The translations under genes and the position numbers were made by a program. The notes under the pieces are model-generated. The model searched no databases and was not told the origin of the DNA. It saw only the letters and a list, made by a program, of their open reading frames with translations. Below, piece by piece: positions 7,219 to 15,087 of a stretch of 64,000 bases of DNA (positions within the stretch are counted from its first letter, which is position 1; the number at the start of each line of letters is the position of its first letter). The DNA comes from Prochlorococcus sp. AG-402-N08 (GTDB lineage: Bacteria > Cyanobacteriota > Cyanobacteriia > PCC-6307 > Cyanobiaceae): the NCBI GenBank assembly GCA_003216535.1, contig QCIS01000001.1:124001-188000 (forward strand), written 5' to 3'.

Positions 7219-8037
7219 ATGGTTAGTTCGAAATTAATCAAGAGGGATAAAAAATATTTATCCCTCTTTTCATTTGGTATTGAACCGAAAAAATTAAATA
7301 AAATATTTCTTCAAATTGCTTCACTTTTGCTTCCCCTTTTAATTTGGACAATAGTGTGTGAATTAAAACTTGTGAGTGAAATGTTTTTACCATCTCCGTT
7401 GGCCGTCTTTTATTCTCTTTTAGATATGGCTGAAAGTGGAATATTATTTGAAGATATTTTTGCAAGTACTGGAAGGGTATTTGCTGGTTTTATAATTGCG
7501 ACAATTTTTTCTGTTCCTTTAGGAATTTTAATGGGTTCTTTCCCTTCTTTTTGTGCTTTATGTGAACCATTAATTGCAATGCTTAGATATATGCCTGCTG
7601 CTGCTTTTTCTCCTTTGCTTATTATTTATTTAGGAATTGAAGAAGCTCCAAAAATCGCATTAATTTTTATTGGTACTGTTTACTTTAATATTTTGATGGT
7701 TATGGATTCAGTAAAATTTGTACCCAAAGAACTAATTGAAACAACTCTTACCTTAGGAGGAAATACAAAAGATTTATTGATCAGAGTAATAGCCAGATAT
7801 TCATTGCCAAGTATTATTGATACTTTAAGAATTAATATTGCTACTTCATGGAATTTAGTTATTGTTGCAGAGTTGATTGCAGCAGAAGTTGGTTTAGGCA
7901 AAAGGATTCAACTAGCTCAAAGATTTTTTCGCACAGATCAAATATTTGCAGAATTAATAATTCTTGGATTAATAGGATTTGCTTTGGATATGAGTTTTAG
8001 ATTGCTACTTAGACGTACATGTAAATGGGCTGTTTAA
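7219..8037 (+). CDS. ABC transporter permease, NitT/TauT type
   Basis: A 272-residue inner-membrane permease with about six hydrophobic segments. It has the family EAA-like loop region (ELIETTLTLGGNTKDLLIRVI and ARYSLPSIIDTLRI) that docks to the ATPase. The MLRYMPAAAFSPLLIIYLGI stretch is typical of SsuC/TauC-like permeases. It lies 16 bases after the binding protein gene, and its stop abuts the ATG of the ATPase gene, so it forms one importer with both. Confidence 0.88.
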   Translation: MVSSKLIKRDKKYLSLFSFGIEPKKLNKIFLQIASLLLPLLIWTIVCELKLVSEMFLPSPLAVFYSLLDMAESGILFEDIFASTGRVFAGFIIATIFSVPLGILMGSFPSFCALCEPLIAMLRYMPAAAFSPLLIIYLGIEEAPKIALIFIGTVYFNILMVMDSVKFVPKELIETTLTLGGNTKDLLIRVIARYSLPSIIDTLRINIATSWNLVIVAELIAAEVGLGKRIQLAQRFFRTDQIFAELIILGLIGFALDMSFRLLLRRTCKWAV

Positions 8038-8799
8038 ATGAAATTAGATGTTAATAATATTTCAAAATATTTTGGGGAAGGTTCAAATAGAAAAAAGGCA
8101 ATCGAGGGAATAAGCTTTTCAATAAGTTCTGGCGAATTTAAAACTCTTGTTGGGAGCTCTGGATCAGGTAAAAGTACTATATTGAGGATAATTGCTGGGC
8201 TTGAGAGTCCATCTAAAGGGAATGTAAAAGTAGATGGAAAAATAGTTAGTGGTCCCGGTTTGGATAGAGGAATGGTTTTTCAGAAGTATAGTCTTTTCCC
8301 TTGGCTCACTGCATCTGAGAATATTGCATTTGGAATGAATTTAAATTCTTATAAATTGAAAGAAATAAAATATAGAACATCTTATTTACTAGAAGTAGTA
8401 GGTCTCCAGGATTCGGCAAACAAGTATCCAAAAGAATTATCTGGAGGAATGCAACAAAGAATTGCAATTGCAAGAGCTCTAGCGACTAACCCCAAAATCT
8501 TACTTTTAGATGAACCTTTTGGAGCCTTGGATTTGCAGATAAGAGAATCTATGCAGAAATTTCTCTATGAATTATGGAAAAAAACTTCATTGACAGTTTT
8601 ACTTATAACCCATGATATTGAAGAAGCATTGGCCCTTTCTCAGCAAATATGTATTTTGGCACCAAACCCTGGAAGAATCATAAAAGAAGTTAAGGTAGAT
8701 TTACAAAAAGGTGATTTAGATCAATTGAGACTTGATTCGGATTTTTCAAAGTTACGATATGAATTATCTGATTTTTTAAGAAGCCTCCAAAAACATTAA
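8038..8799 (+). CDS. ABC transporter ATP-binding protein, NitT/TauT type
   Basis: A 253-residue ATPase with Walker A GSSGSGKST, the Q-loop MVFQKYSLFPWLT, signature LSGGMQQR, Walker B ILLLDEPFGALD and the switch His in LLITHD. SsuB/TauB-type length. It starts immediately after the permease stop and the Rieske gene starts three bases after it, so all these genes appear to be one transcript. Confidence 0.92.
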   Translation: MKLDVNNISKYFGEGSNRKKAIEGISFSISSGEFKTLVGSSGSGKSTILRIIAGLESPSKGNVKVDGKIVSGPGLDRGMVFQKYSLFPWLTASENIAFGMNLNSYKLKEIKYRTSYLLEVVGLQDSANKYPKELSGGMQQRIAIARALATNPKILLLDEPFGALDLQIRESMQKFLYELWKKTSLTVLLITHDIEEALALSQQICILAPNPGRIIKEVKVDLQKGDLDQLRLDSDFSKLRYELSDFLRSLQKH

Positions 8800-8802
8800 A
8801 TA

Positions 8803-9825
8803 ATGTCAATTAGTTTTTTGCCTACTTGGCTCTATAACGACCAAAAAATATTTGAACTTGAATTAGATAAATATTCAAAAAATTATTGGCACCCATTGAT
8901 TTTTTTAGGAGAAATTAAACCTGGGGAAATATTAGAAAAAAAATTTTTTAATCAATCTTTATTTATCTCTTGTTCAGAAAATAGTTTAATAACTGTTTTT
9001 AAAAATAGATGTCCTCACCGTGGTGCGAAATTATGTTTGCCAAAAACAAAATTAAATCCTTCCACAAATATTTTTTGTCCTTACCATGGCTGGACTTTTG
9101 ATAGTTTTGGTAAACTTAAAACCTTTCCATTAAAGTACGATTTTGAAAAGAAAATAGAAACAGGTGATTATTTTTTAGAAAAAGTTAACTCTTTAGTAAA
9201 TGGACCTTTAATTTGGATTAATTTCAGCAAAAAACCGATCTCCATAGATGATCAAATTGAGCTTGTTGGGAGAAAATGTAATGATGAATGGGATATGAAT
9301 TATGACGTTTTTTCTGAATTTTTTGATACCTTAAATTGCAATTGGAAAATTGCCCATGACAATACATTGGATGATTATCATGTAGCAATCGCTCATAAAG
9401 ATACCTTACATAAAGAACAAGGTCCAATTAAAAACTACAGGTATTTTTTCAGTGAATTTTGTAATGTACTTGTTACCCCTCTTAGTAGTAAAGGAAATCT
9501 ATATACCTTTGGATTACTTCCATGGACCCATCTAATAATCTGGCCTGGAAAAGGTATTGTTTTAATAAATTATCTACCTAAAAATATTGATCAGTGTATT
9601 ATTGAAATTAAATTAGCATCTGCATCTTTGTGTGAAAATGATTTAGAAAATTGGAAAAAAAGTATATTAGAATTCATTTGGGAAGATAAAGTTATTGTCG
9701 AATCAGTTCATAAGTCTTATATGGAAAATTTTAAACTTGGACCGCCTAATAGACTTGAGCAAAGGATTATACACTGGCAAAAGATTTATAAAGATTTTCT
9801 AGATAAAAGTGGTATTTCTTTCTAA
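8803..9825 (+). CDS. Rieske non-heme iron oxygenase alpha subunit
   Basis: A 340-residue ring-hydroxylase-type oxygenase. The Rieske [2Fe-2S] ligands are Cys70 and His72 (CPHRG) and Cys92 and His95 (CPYHGW). The catalytic iron site is NTLDDYHVAIAH with His193 and His198, and Asp190 in the place of the bridging acid. It is the last gene of the guanidine-type operon. No reductase or dedicated ferredoxin gene is nearby, so electrons may come from the cell's ferredoxins. Known relatives hydroxylate or demethylate small molecules. A guanidino or N-methyl substrate feeding the hydrolase is my inference from position only. Confidence 0.88.
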   Translation: MSISFLPTWLYNDQKIFELELDKYSKNYWHPLIFLGEIKPGEILEKKFFNQSLFISCSENSLITVFKNRCPHRGAKLCLPKTKLNPSTNIFCPYHGWTFDSFGKLKTFPLKYDFEKKIETGDYFLEKVNSLVNGPLIWINFSKKPISIDDQIELVGRKCNDEWDMNYDVFSEFFDTLNCNWKIAHDNTLDDYHVAIAHKDTLHKEQGPIKNYRYFFSEFCNVLVTPLSSKGNLYTFGLLPWTHLIIWPGKGIVLINYLPKNIDQCIIEIKLASASLCENDLENWKKSILEFIWEDKVIVESVHKSYMENFKLGPPNRLEQRIIHWQKIYKDFLDKSGISF

Positions 9826-9945
9826 TATTAATCCAATTTATTGCACTAAGATTATTAATTAAATTAAATTTTTTATTTGGTAGGGATTTAACTAATATTT
9901 AATAGGCCTTATTTATAATGTAGTTTAAATACTAAAAAGTTGATT

Positions 9946-10263
9946 ATGAAAAATTTTATACTAGTAATAGTATCTTTATCTTTCCTATCTTCTTGCAGTA
10001 ATGACAAAGATTTTTTTCTCACGGAGAGAAACGCTTTGTTAAGTTGCGGAGGTAAATCTCGTATCATCGAAAATGATAAAGAAGAGATTATAAATACTGA
10101 AGTGAAGGATTTAAGAGATGGAATTGGTAAATATGTTGAATTTACAGTTGTAGAGACTGACAAAAAAGGAGGAAAATATAGAATTATTAATTGTTTCCCA
10201 AGTGAAGAACCACAAGATTCAATAATAAAAACTGTTAAAACAAATTATAAATTAAGTAATTAA
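9946..10263 (+). CDS. Small lipoprotein, 105 aa
   Basis: A lipoprotein signal peptide is visible: MKNFILVIVSLSFLSSC, with LSSC as the lipobox. The mature part is small and polar with two more cysteines (LLSCGG, IINCFPSEE) that could form a disulfide in the periplasm. The ATG at 9946 is preferred to an upstream TTG at 9940. The family is not recognised. It is separated from the operon before it by 120 bases and may have its own promoter. Confidence 0.65.
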   Translation: MKNFILVIVSLSFLSSCSNDKDFFLTERNALLSCGGKSRIIENDKEEIINTEVKDLRDGIGKYVEFTVVETDKKGGKYRIINCFPSEEPQDSIIKTVKTNYKLSN

Positions 10264-10400
10264 AAGTTATTTAAAAACAACTAAATCACTCTTTTTAAAA
10301 TTTTTGAATTTAAGATTAAGTAGTAAGCATTTCAATAAAAATATAGCTACCGAAAATAGATTTTTTTAGGATTATATTAATAAAACAAAGGGAGAATGTA

Positions 10401-10778
10401 ATGTCTATCATTACCGATAACACAGTGCTGGTTCACATTTATAGCGGTTTAGATTCCATAAATAAAGTAACTTTAGGTTTATTAGTTGCCCTCGAAGCAG
10501 AAAAAAACGATCATAAAGTAACTCTTTTTCTTGCGGGGGACGGAGTAAACTTATTAAGTTGCAAAAAAGCTGGCGAAATAGTTGGTCAAGGCACTGGAGA
10601 TTTATTCGATCATCTGGAAAATTTAAAGAATTCAAAAGTTAGGATATATGTCTCAAAAGCATCAGCTAAATCAAGAGGTTATGATGAGAAGCTCTTGAAA
10701 GGATATAGTGCGGAGTTTGCAATGCCAGATGTACTAGTTGATGAGTCAATCAAAGCGGATAGCATCCTTTGTTATTAA
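10401..10778 (+). CDS. DsrE/DsrF-like protein
   Basis: A 125-residue protein with the DsrE-like fold. It starts with a beta strand (NTVLVHIYSG), then LGLLVALEAEKNDHKVTLFLAGDGVNLL and a C-terminal conserved patch PDVLVDESIKADSILCY. Relatives take part in sulfur relay or bind small ligands; the function here is not known. A clear GGGAG ribosome site precedes the ATG. It converges with the LOG-family gene. Confidence 0.8.
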   Translation: MSIITDNTVLVHIYSGLDSINKVTLGLLVALEAEKNDHKVTLFLAGDGVNLLSCKKAGEIVGQGTGDLFDHLENLKNSKVRIYVSKASAKSRGYDEKLLKGYSAEFAMPDVLVDESIKADSILCY

Positions 10779-10799
10779 TTCTTTATTAAAACTGAAGTT

Positions 10800-11675
10800 T
10801 TAATCAGATATTTTTGATGATTTGATAATTGTCCATGCTTCTGATGCGGTGTCTGCATATTGGAAAAGATTTAAGTGTTCATCTTCAATTAATCCAAGAT
10901 CAGCTAGATATTCAAAGTTAATTATCTTATTCCAATACTCTCTTCCAAAAAGTATGATTGGGATTTTAGTTTTCATGCCTGTTTGACAAAGTGTCAATAT
11001 TTCAAATAATTCATCTAGTGTTCCAAAACCTCCAGGAAAAAATACAGCAGCCACTGATCGCATAACAAAATGGATCTTTCTTAATGCAAAATAATTAAAT
11101 TTAAAGCAAAGACCTGGAGTTATAAAAGCATTTGGTATTTGTTCATTATGGAGACTTATATTAAACCCTATAGACTTACAATTTGCTTCAAATGCTCCTC
11201 TATTAGCAGCTTCCATAATCCCTGGCCCACCACCCGTCACAATTACGTGCGAATTACAGTTTTTATTTTGATTACTAATTGAAGCAAGTTTCGAAAAATC
11301 CCTTGCGGATTGATAGTAGTGACCCATCAATAGCAAATTTTCTAATCTATTTAAATTTCGTTTTAGAAGTATCGATTTAGGATTTTTTTTAATTAACTCT
11401 TTTATATTTTCAATTCTCTTTTTTGTATTTGATTCTTCTGTGATGCTTGCACCTCCAAAAATATTTATGGTTGAAAAAATTTTATTTTCTTCAAGGATTA
11501 AATCTGGTTTAGTAATTTCAAGAAGCATCCTGACTCCACGCATTTCATTTCGGCTAAGTAAACCAATATCTTCGTGAGCCAATTTATAAGTATCAGAATT
11601 AATAATTAAATTCAGGTTTTTAAAATTATTAATTTTAGGCGAAATATGCCTTTTCGTTTTTTTCATTTCAAACAA
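10800..11675 (-). CDS. LOG family protein (nucleotide nucleosidase-like)
   Basis: The 291-residue protein has the two LOG signatures: GGGPGIMEAANRGAF and PGGFGTLDELFEILT. LOG-family enzymes cleave nucleoside 5'-monophosphates to ribose 5-phosphate and a base; some make cytokinins, others recycle nucleotides. An N-terminal extension of about 90 residues precedes the core. Its start overlaps the end of the cupin-like gene by eight bases, so they probably share a transcript. Old annotations may call it lysine decarboxylase, which is not supported. Confidence 0.85.
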   Translation of the reverse strand: MFEMKKTKRHISPKINNFKNLNLIINSDTYKLAHEDIGLLSRNEMRGVRMLLEITKPDLILEENKIFSTINIFGGASITEESNTKKRIENIKELIKKNPKSILLKRNLNRLENLLLMGHYYQSARDFSKLASISNQNKNCNSHVIVTGGGPGIMEAANRGAFEANCKSIGFNISLHNEQIPNAFITPGLCFKFNYFALRKIHFVMRSVAAVFFPGGFGTLDELFEILTLCQTGMKTKIPIILFGREYWNKIINFEYLADLGLIEDEHLNLFQYADTASEAWTIIKSSKISD

Positions 11676-12186
11676 GATTTTTAACTTTTCTTACTAGAGG
11701 ATTAAAATCAACTCTTTTGATTTTGTTATTTTCGTAAATCCAATAAACAGGTGGACTTTTTCTTGCCTTAACTAAATTAATTTTGTCTAATTTTTGTGGG
11801 ATAAATTCTTTAGCAGGATCAAAAAATTTATCTCTTTTGGGTTGATTTAAAACAATACTACCTTCTTTCCCTGAGATTGATCTGTGATAAGTTCCTATAG
11901 GTATTTCTAATACTCCCATAGATCTATTTAAATAAATCACATGATGAGGTTCATCCCAGGAAGGATTTATTAAAACAAATGTCCTTTGCCCGGTGATAAC
12001 TAAATTGTGGTCAATTTGATGATTGTGAACATAGTATTGCTCATCTTTTAAATCATCTGGAGGAGATATAGCTTCCCCAGAATGGATCACGACATCAGAA
12101 CCATTAGAACTATCTATGTCTGCATCGAAGAATGTGACTTTTGGAGTCTCTCTAAAAACATTAATTGGGAAGAATCTTAATTCCAT
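11668..12186 (-). CDS. Cupin-like protein
   Basis: A 172-residue protein with a jelly-roll pattern, HNHQIDHNLVITGQRTFVLI followed by GVLEIPIGTYHRS, reminiscent of RmlC-like or cupin folds. The histidines HNHQIDH could bind a metal. It is the first gene of a pair with the LOG-family gene, overlapping it by eight bases. I cannot assign a reaction. Confidence 0.65.
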   Translation of the reverse strand: MELRFFPINVFRETPKVTFFDADIDSSNGSDVVIHSGEAISPPDDLKDEQYYVHNHQIDHNLVITGQRTFVLINPSWDEPHHVIYLNRSMGVLEIPIGTYHRSISGKEGSIVLNQPKRDKFFDPAKEFIPQKLDKINLVKARKSPPVYWIYENNKIKRVDFNPLVRKVKNLV

Positions 12187-12264
12187 AGTGCTAACTCCCT
12201 TTTAAGAAATTTATAAATACTAAAAAAAATTTATTTACTTTAAAAAACAACTATTTTTTGATTT

Positions 12265-12411
12265 TTAATTACAACAAACCAAGCAATCTTCTTGATTTAG
12301 ATAATCCATGCATTCTTTATTTAAAGTTTCTTCTAAAAAATTCACTTTCTTAATATAATCTAGATCTTTTAATTCTTTGTTTGGAACCGTGAATTGTGTT
12401 TGTAGTTTCAT
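12265..12411 (-). CDS. Small cysteine-rich protein, 48 aa
   Basis: The product starts MKLQTQFTVPNKELKDLDYI and ends EDCLVCCN, with a fourth cysteine at NKECMDYL. An AGGAG ribosome site lies nine bases before the ATG, which makes translation likely. The C-terminal CxxCC could bind a metal. No family recognised. It sits in a run of tiny reverse-strand genes. Confidence 0.55.
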   Translation of the reverse strand: MKLQTQFTVPNKELKDLDYIKKVNFLEETLNKECMDYLNQEDCLVCCN

Positions 12412-12426
12412 TTTCTATTCTCCTAA

Positions 12427-12528
12427 TTAATACTGTTTTTTGAATCCATTCCAAGTTTGAGAAAATCTTAATCCCAGATAAGAAATTAAAATTGTCCAAA
12501 ATAAAATCTCTATACCTAAATTAGTCAT
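12427..12528 (-). CDS. Single-helix membrane peptide, 33 aa
   Basis: MTNLGIEILFWTILISYLGL forms a transmembrane helix and RFSQTWNGFKKQY a basic exposed tail. A GGAGG ribosome site precedes the ATG at the right distance. The size and layout resemble small photosystem or HLIP-associated subunits, but I do not recognise a family. Confidence 0.55.
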   Translation of the reverse strand: MTNLGIEILFWTILISYLGLRFSQTWNGFKKQY

Positions 12529-12613
12529 TTGCTTGGCCTCCTTTCTATCTGATTATTCTTTAGTACGGGTATTATGTAAAAATCAAGCGTAAGAATACCT
12601 AAAAGTTAAAGTT

Positions 12614-12766
12614 TTAATCACAAAAAATCTTGCAATGGTTGTTACTCGGATGTTCTGCACATTCGTTATTCCAATAAGCTTCAAGTTCTTTTGGATTAAT
12701 ATCATATGGAAGGTCTTTTTTATCCAAATTAATTTCTTGGATAGTAAATGTGTCGTTTAGTGCCAT
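12614..12766 (-). CDS. Small hypothetical protein, 50 aa
   Basis: The frame is open for 85 residues, but the internal ATG at 12764-12766 has an AGAGGT ribosome site and gives a compact acidic protein MALNDTFTIQEINLDKKDLP. The end holds three cysteines, ECAEHPSNNHCKIFC, after an amphipathic ELEAYWNN. Three Cys and two His in 15 residues could bind a metal. Family unknown. Confidence 0.55.
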   Translation of the reverse strand: MALNDTFTIQEINLDKKDLPYDINPKELEAYWNNECAEHPSNNHCKIFCD

Positions 12767-12973
12767 AAGACTTACCTCTTGACTACTCCTATGTTCTAAT
12801 TCATTTGAATAGTTAATTTCAAGTTTTATGTGTGCGGTTAGAGGAACAAAATTGTACGGATTAAGGATCAAAAGAAAATCTCAAATTAAAAATAATTACA
12901 AGGAAAATATATTCAAAAAATTTATTCCAAATTTAAAAAAATTTGGTTAATTTTGCTTGGAAATTATATTCTC

Positions 12974-13129
12974 TTAATACTTTCTCAGATCCGCAAATAA
13001 ACATTTTTCATCTAATCTATCTGCATATTCTCTTAGAATTTCAGCCATCTTTTGAGGTGGAATTTCTTGTTGATATTCTCTACATAAATCAAAAAATTTA
13101 TCCAAAAAATCTTTCATTGAAGAGGACAT
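12974..13129 (-). CDS. Small helical protein, 51 aa
   Basis: The 51-residue protein starts MSSSMKDFLDKFFDLCREYQ, then IPPQKMAEILREYADRLDEKC, a soluble helical design. The antisense plus-strand frame is longer by chance but has no recognisable features. It follows three overlapping membrane-peptide genes by six bases and may be cotranscribed with them. Confidence 0.55.
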   Translation of the reverse strand: MSSSMKDFLDKFFDLCREYQQEIPPQKMAEILREYADRLDEKCLFADLRKY

Positions 13130-13134
13130 AAAAA

Positions 13135-13230
13135 TTAGCGTTTCACTTTAAAAGTAAAGTATGCAAACCCACCAAGTAATAAAAGACTCAGAACCTCATA
13201 GGTAATCGCTATGCCGTACATGTGAGTCAT
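13135..13230 (-). CDS. Single-helix membrane peptide, 31 aa
   Basis: MTHMYGIAITYEVLSLLLLG continues as a hydrophobic helix and ends FKVKR. Its ATG overlaps the stop of the 46-residue gene upstream (ATGA), so the two are coupled. No family recognised. Confidence 0.55.
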   Translation of the reverse strand: MTHMYGIAITYEVLSLLLLGGFAYFTFKVKR

Positions 13231-13367
13231 TTATTTATAAAGACATAAGCAGAATATAAATAAACTAAGAAAACTCCAATAGCAATGGAACTTCCATAAA
13301 TAAGAAAGTTCCAAATTGTGTATAATTTAGGTTTTCTAAATTCTTTTTCTTCTTCTTTAGTAATCAT
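13227..13367 (-). CDS. Single-helix membrane protein, 46 aa
   Basis: A charged N-terminus (MITKEEEKEFRKPKLYT) precedes one hydrophobic helix (FLIYGSSIAIGVFLVYLYSA). Both ends overlap neighbours by ATGA, which is strong evidence for translation in a small operon. The charged head with one helix resembles HLIP or SCP layout, but the chlorophyll-binding NGRxAM motif is absent. Confidence 0.6.
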   Translation of the reverse strand: MITKEEEKEFRKPKLYTIWNFLIYGSSIAIGVFLVYLYSAYVFINK

Positions 13368-13480
13368 TTATTTTCATTTTCTTTTCTGGCAGCATTACCT
13401 TTTGCTCTTAATACCAAAGTTATAGTAAGGGCAGCGCTTAATATCACAGCATCAATTAATAGGTGTGGGGAGATATTCAT
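13364..13480 (-). CDS. Single-helix membrane peptide, 38 aa
   Basis: MNISPHLLIDAVILSAALTI begins a single transmembrane helix and RAKGNAARKENENK forms a basic tail. It is the first gene of the three-gene ATGA-coupled series. Unknown family. Confidence 0.55.
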   Translation of the reverse strand: MNISPHLLIDAVILSAALTITLVLRAKGNAARKENENK

Positions 13481-13540
13481 CAGCTTATAAGAGAAATAAT
13501 AAGAGTCATTATCTTTTCAGCAATAAATCTATTAAACATT

Positions 13541-13586
13541 AAAAAAGAGGGATTAATCCCTCTAAGTTTAGATCGACTGTCAATCA
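13541..13586. repeat. Dispersed hairpin element, copy B
   Basis: Hairpin GAGGGATTAATCCCTC followed on the plus strand by TAAGTTTAGATCGACTGTCAATCA; the last 14 bases ATCGACTGTCAATC also occur next to the hairpin at 1474-1510. On the reverse strand it has a T run after the stem and lies 47 bases beyond the stop of the 51-residue gene at 13633, so here it can serve as that gene's terminator. Confidence 0.6.
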
Positions 13587-13632
13587 CTATTCATTTTAGC
13601 TTTTTAGCTTCTCTAAAAAAACATTATTTTAT

Positions 13633-13788
13633 TTAGCCAGAACAAGAGAAGGCACCGGCAATCATATTTTTTAAAATTGGTGTTTGTCCTAAGGCGTACA
13701 AGAAGAAAGCTGATGATGTGAGAGTAATAGCTATTTTAGAAAGTCTGTTAAGTTTTAAATTTGATACTTTTGAAAATGCAGAGTTCAT
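13633..13788 (-). CDS. Small membrane protein, 51 aa
   Basis: The product starts MNSAFSKVSNLKLNRLSKIA and continues with a hydrophobic helix (ITLTSSAFFLYALG), then PILKNMIAGAFSCSG. One helix with a short basic start may be an uncleaved anchor. It is followed by hairpin copy B as a likely terminator. Family unknown. Confidence 0.55.
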   Translation of the reverse strand: MNSAFSKVSNLKLNRLSKIAITLTSSAFFLYALGQTPILKNMIAGAFSCSG

Positions 13789-13863
13789 TTTTTATTAATG
13801 TAATTGTTTTATATTAATTGCATAAATTAAATATTTAGCATCAAAATTTACCAAAGAATAATT

Positions 13864-14067
13864 TTATTGCTTCTTTTTCTCAGCTTCCATTTTTACTAGT
13901 TCAAATTCTTTTTTAGAAACCACTCTGATTTTGTATTCTGGATATCTTGTTTTCCACCATTTATTGATCGAAATAGCTACTCCTTCTAAATCTTGGGCAC
14001 AAATATTGACCCATAAAATCTTAGTTTTTACTTCTTTATAGAATTCCCAACTCGTAGGTGAAGCCAT
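13864..14067 (-). CDS. Small hypothetical protein, 67 aa
   Basis: I choose the ATG at 14067, giving MASPTSWEFYKEVKTKILWV; an ATG four codons upstream is possible. The rest is soluble: VAISINKWWKTRYPEYKIRV then a Lys/Glu-rich end. No cysteine or membrane segment. Conserved domain not recognised. Confidence 0.6.
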   Translation of the reverse strand: MASPTSWEFYKEVKTKILWVNICAQDLEGVAISINKWWKTRYPEYKIRVVSKKEFELVKMEAEKKKQ

Positions 14068-14302
14068 TATAAATTGCAAATGAAAATTTTTTAATTTTTG
14101 AAAAAAAGTCTATAAATTTAGGAATATGATAGAGTTTATTTTCTCAGACATTTCTTTTTTTAATGAGATGATTAAGTTGAAGATATTAGGTTTTTCATAA
14201 AGTGTTAATAACAACATTTAAACAAAAGATTTAAATCATGTTTACTTTTTGGAAAGTATTATTTTATTTTGAACGAGTTTCAATTAAAAAATATCTCCGG
14301 AA

Positions 14303-14329
14303 AGAAGGGGCCAAAAACTGACCCCTCTT
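14303..14329. terminator. Hairpin, probable weak terminator
   Basis: AGAAGGGG and CCCCTCTT form an eight-base stem with one mismatch. It lies 87 bases beyond the reverse-strand gene at 14416-14625. The T tract is poor on both strands, so termination is only plausible. Confidence 0.4.
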
Positions 14330-14415
14330 GGTGAAACTCTTCCAAAGAAACACCATTAAAATCTTACTCTGAAAGATGCAAATTTAAACAAATTAAAAAA
14401 ATTAAGATTAACAAT

Positions 14416-14625
14416 TTATGCGGCCTTTTTAAAAGGGTTCATATTCCTTAAAAAGTTATTACTTTTGGGAGAACTCATTTTTCTATATCTTTGATTTATC
14501 TCTAGGATATATTTTCTAGCTTTCTTATCACTTTCAATTTTCTTTTTTCGAAGACGCAAAGCCCTTAAGTCTTCTATTGACATGAGGCCATCATCTTCGT
14601 TGGAATTCAAATGATCAAATTGCAT
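14416..14625 (-). CDS. Small basic protein, 69 aa
   Basis: A 69-residue protein with an acidic start (MQFDHLNSNEDDGLMSIEDL) and a long basic helical middle (RALRLRKKKIESDKKARKYI), ending NMNPFKKAA. It is probably soluble and could bind nucleic acid by charge, but this is inference. An internal ATG at codon 15 is an alternative start. Confidence 0.55.
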   Translation of the reverse strand: MQFDHLNSNEDDGLMSIEDLRALRLRKKKIESDKKARKYILEINQRYRKMSSPKSNNFLRNMNPFKKAA

Positions 14626-14782
14626 CAGTTTAAGAAATTAAGTATCTTCTTTAAGTGCAAGATTAACAACCTTATTTTTATTTGCAATAGAGATAATTAA
14701 CTAAATTAACTCAAATAAGTTATTCAAAGTTCAAAAGCTATGAATTTAAATATTTGAACCTAAAATAATAAACTTTCTAAAA

Positions 14783-14902
14783 TCAAGAAAAACTTTTGAT
14801 TGAGTTAGATGGAACTTCTACAGTTACAAATGATTCTCCATAATGAGATTCGGCTGATCTTATTAGTAACCAGTAAAAAAAGTTAACTAAAGCTTTCTCC
14901 AC
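14783..14902 (-). CDS. Small SAESxYGES-family protein, 39 aa (copy 2)
   Basis: Reading from GTG at 14900-14902 gives VEKALVNFFYWLLIRSAESH, then YGES and a polar tail. It aligns from its first residue with the 35-residue protein at 3148-3255. An in-frame TAA two codons before the GTG rules out a longer protein. The start region is one arm of a perfect 17-base inverted repeat whose other arm begins the divergent mini-gene at 15063. Function unknown. Confidence 0.5.
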   Translation of the reverse strand: MEKALVNFFYWLLIRSAESHYGESFVTVEVPSNSIKSFS

Positions 14903-15068
14903 GAGGATTTAGTAACTAGTTTAAATAACCTCATAATTTTTGTAATAGCAATATACAAAATAAATTTATCAAGCAATCAAGATATTTATCTCATAAATCA
15001 TAGATTTATATCAATCGAGAAGAATTTGCACTCGCAGTCTTTAGGCAGCGGACTAAATCCTCGTGGAG
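14897..15068. repeat. Perfect 17-bp inverted repeat around divergent mini-genes
   Basis: CTCCACGAGGATTTAGT at 14897-14913 is exactly complementary to ACTAAATCCTCGTGGAG at 15052-15068. Each arm contains the stop TAA, then ATC CTC, then GTG GAG as the start of an outward-reading small frame. About 140 AT-rich bases lie between the arms. Confidence 0.8.
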
Positions 15069-15087
15069 AATTGGACTTTAGCCCGCT
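15047..15087. other. Strong hairpin overlapping the repeat arm
   Basis: AGCGGACTAAATCC pairs with GGACTTTAGCCCGCT over 14 positions with one wobble and one bulge. The loop contains TCGTGGAG. CTATTTTTG follows on the plus strand, so it can act as a terminator for a small plus-strand RNA, or hide the GTG start of the frame at 15063. Confidence 0.6.

Noticed and set aside
10800-11675. Lysine decarboxylase
   Set aside because: The motifs GGGPGIM and PGGFGT are LOG-family signatures; the old lysine decarboxylase label is not supported.
12943-13131. Plus-strand frame of 62 codons
   Set aside because: Antisense to a 51-residue reverse gene with a better composition and place in a series of small genes.
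14238-14321. Plus-strand frame MFTFWKVLFYFERVSIKKYL of 27 codons
   Set aside because: No ribosome site and its end lies in the hairpin at 14303; too weak to call.
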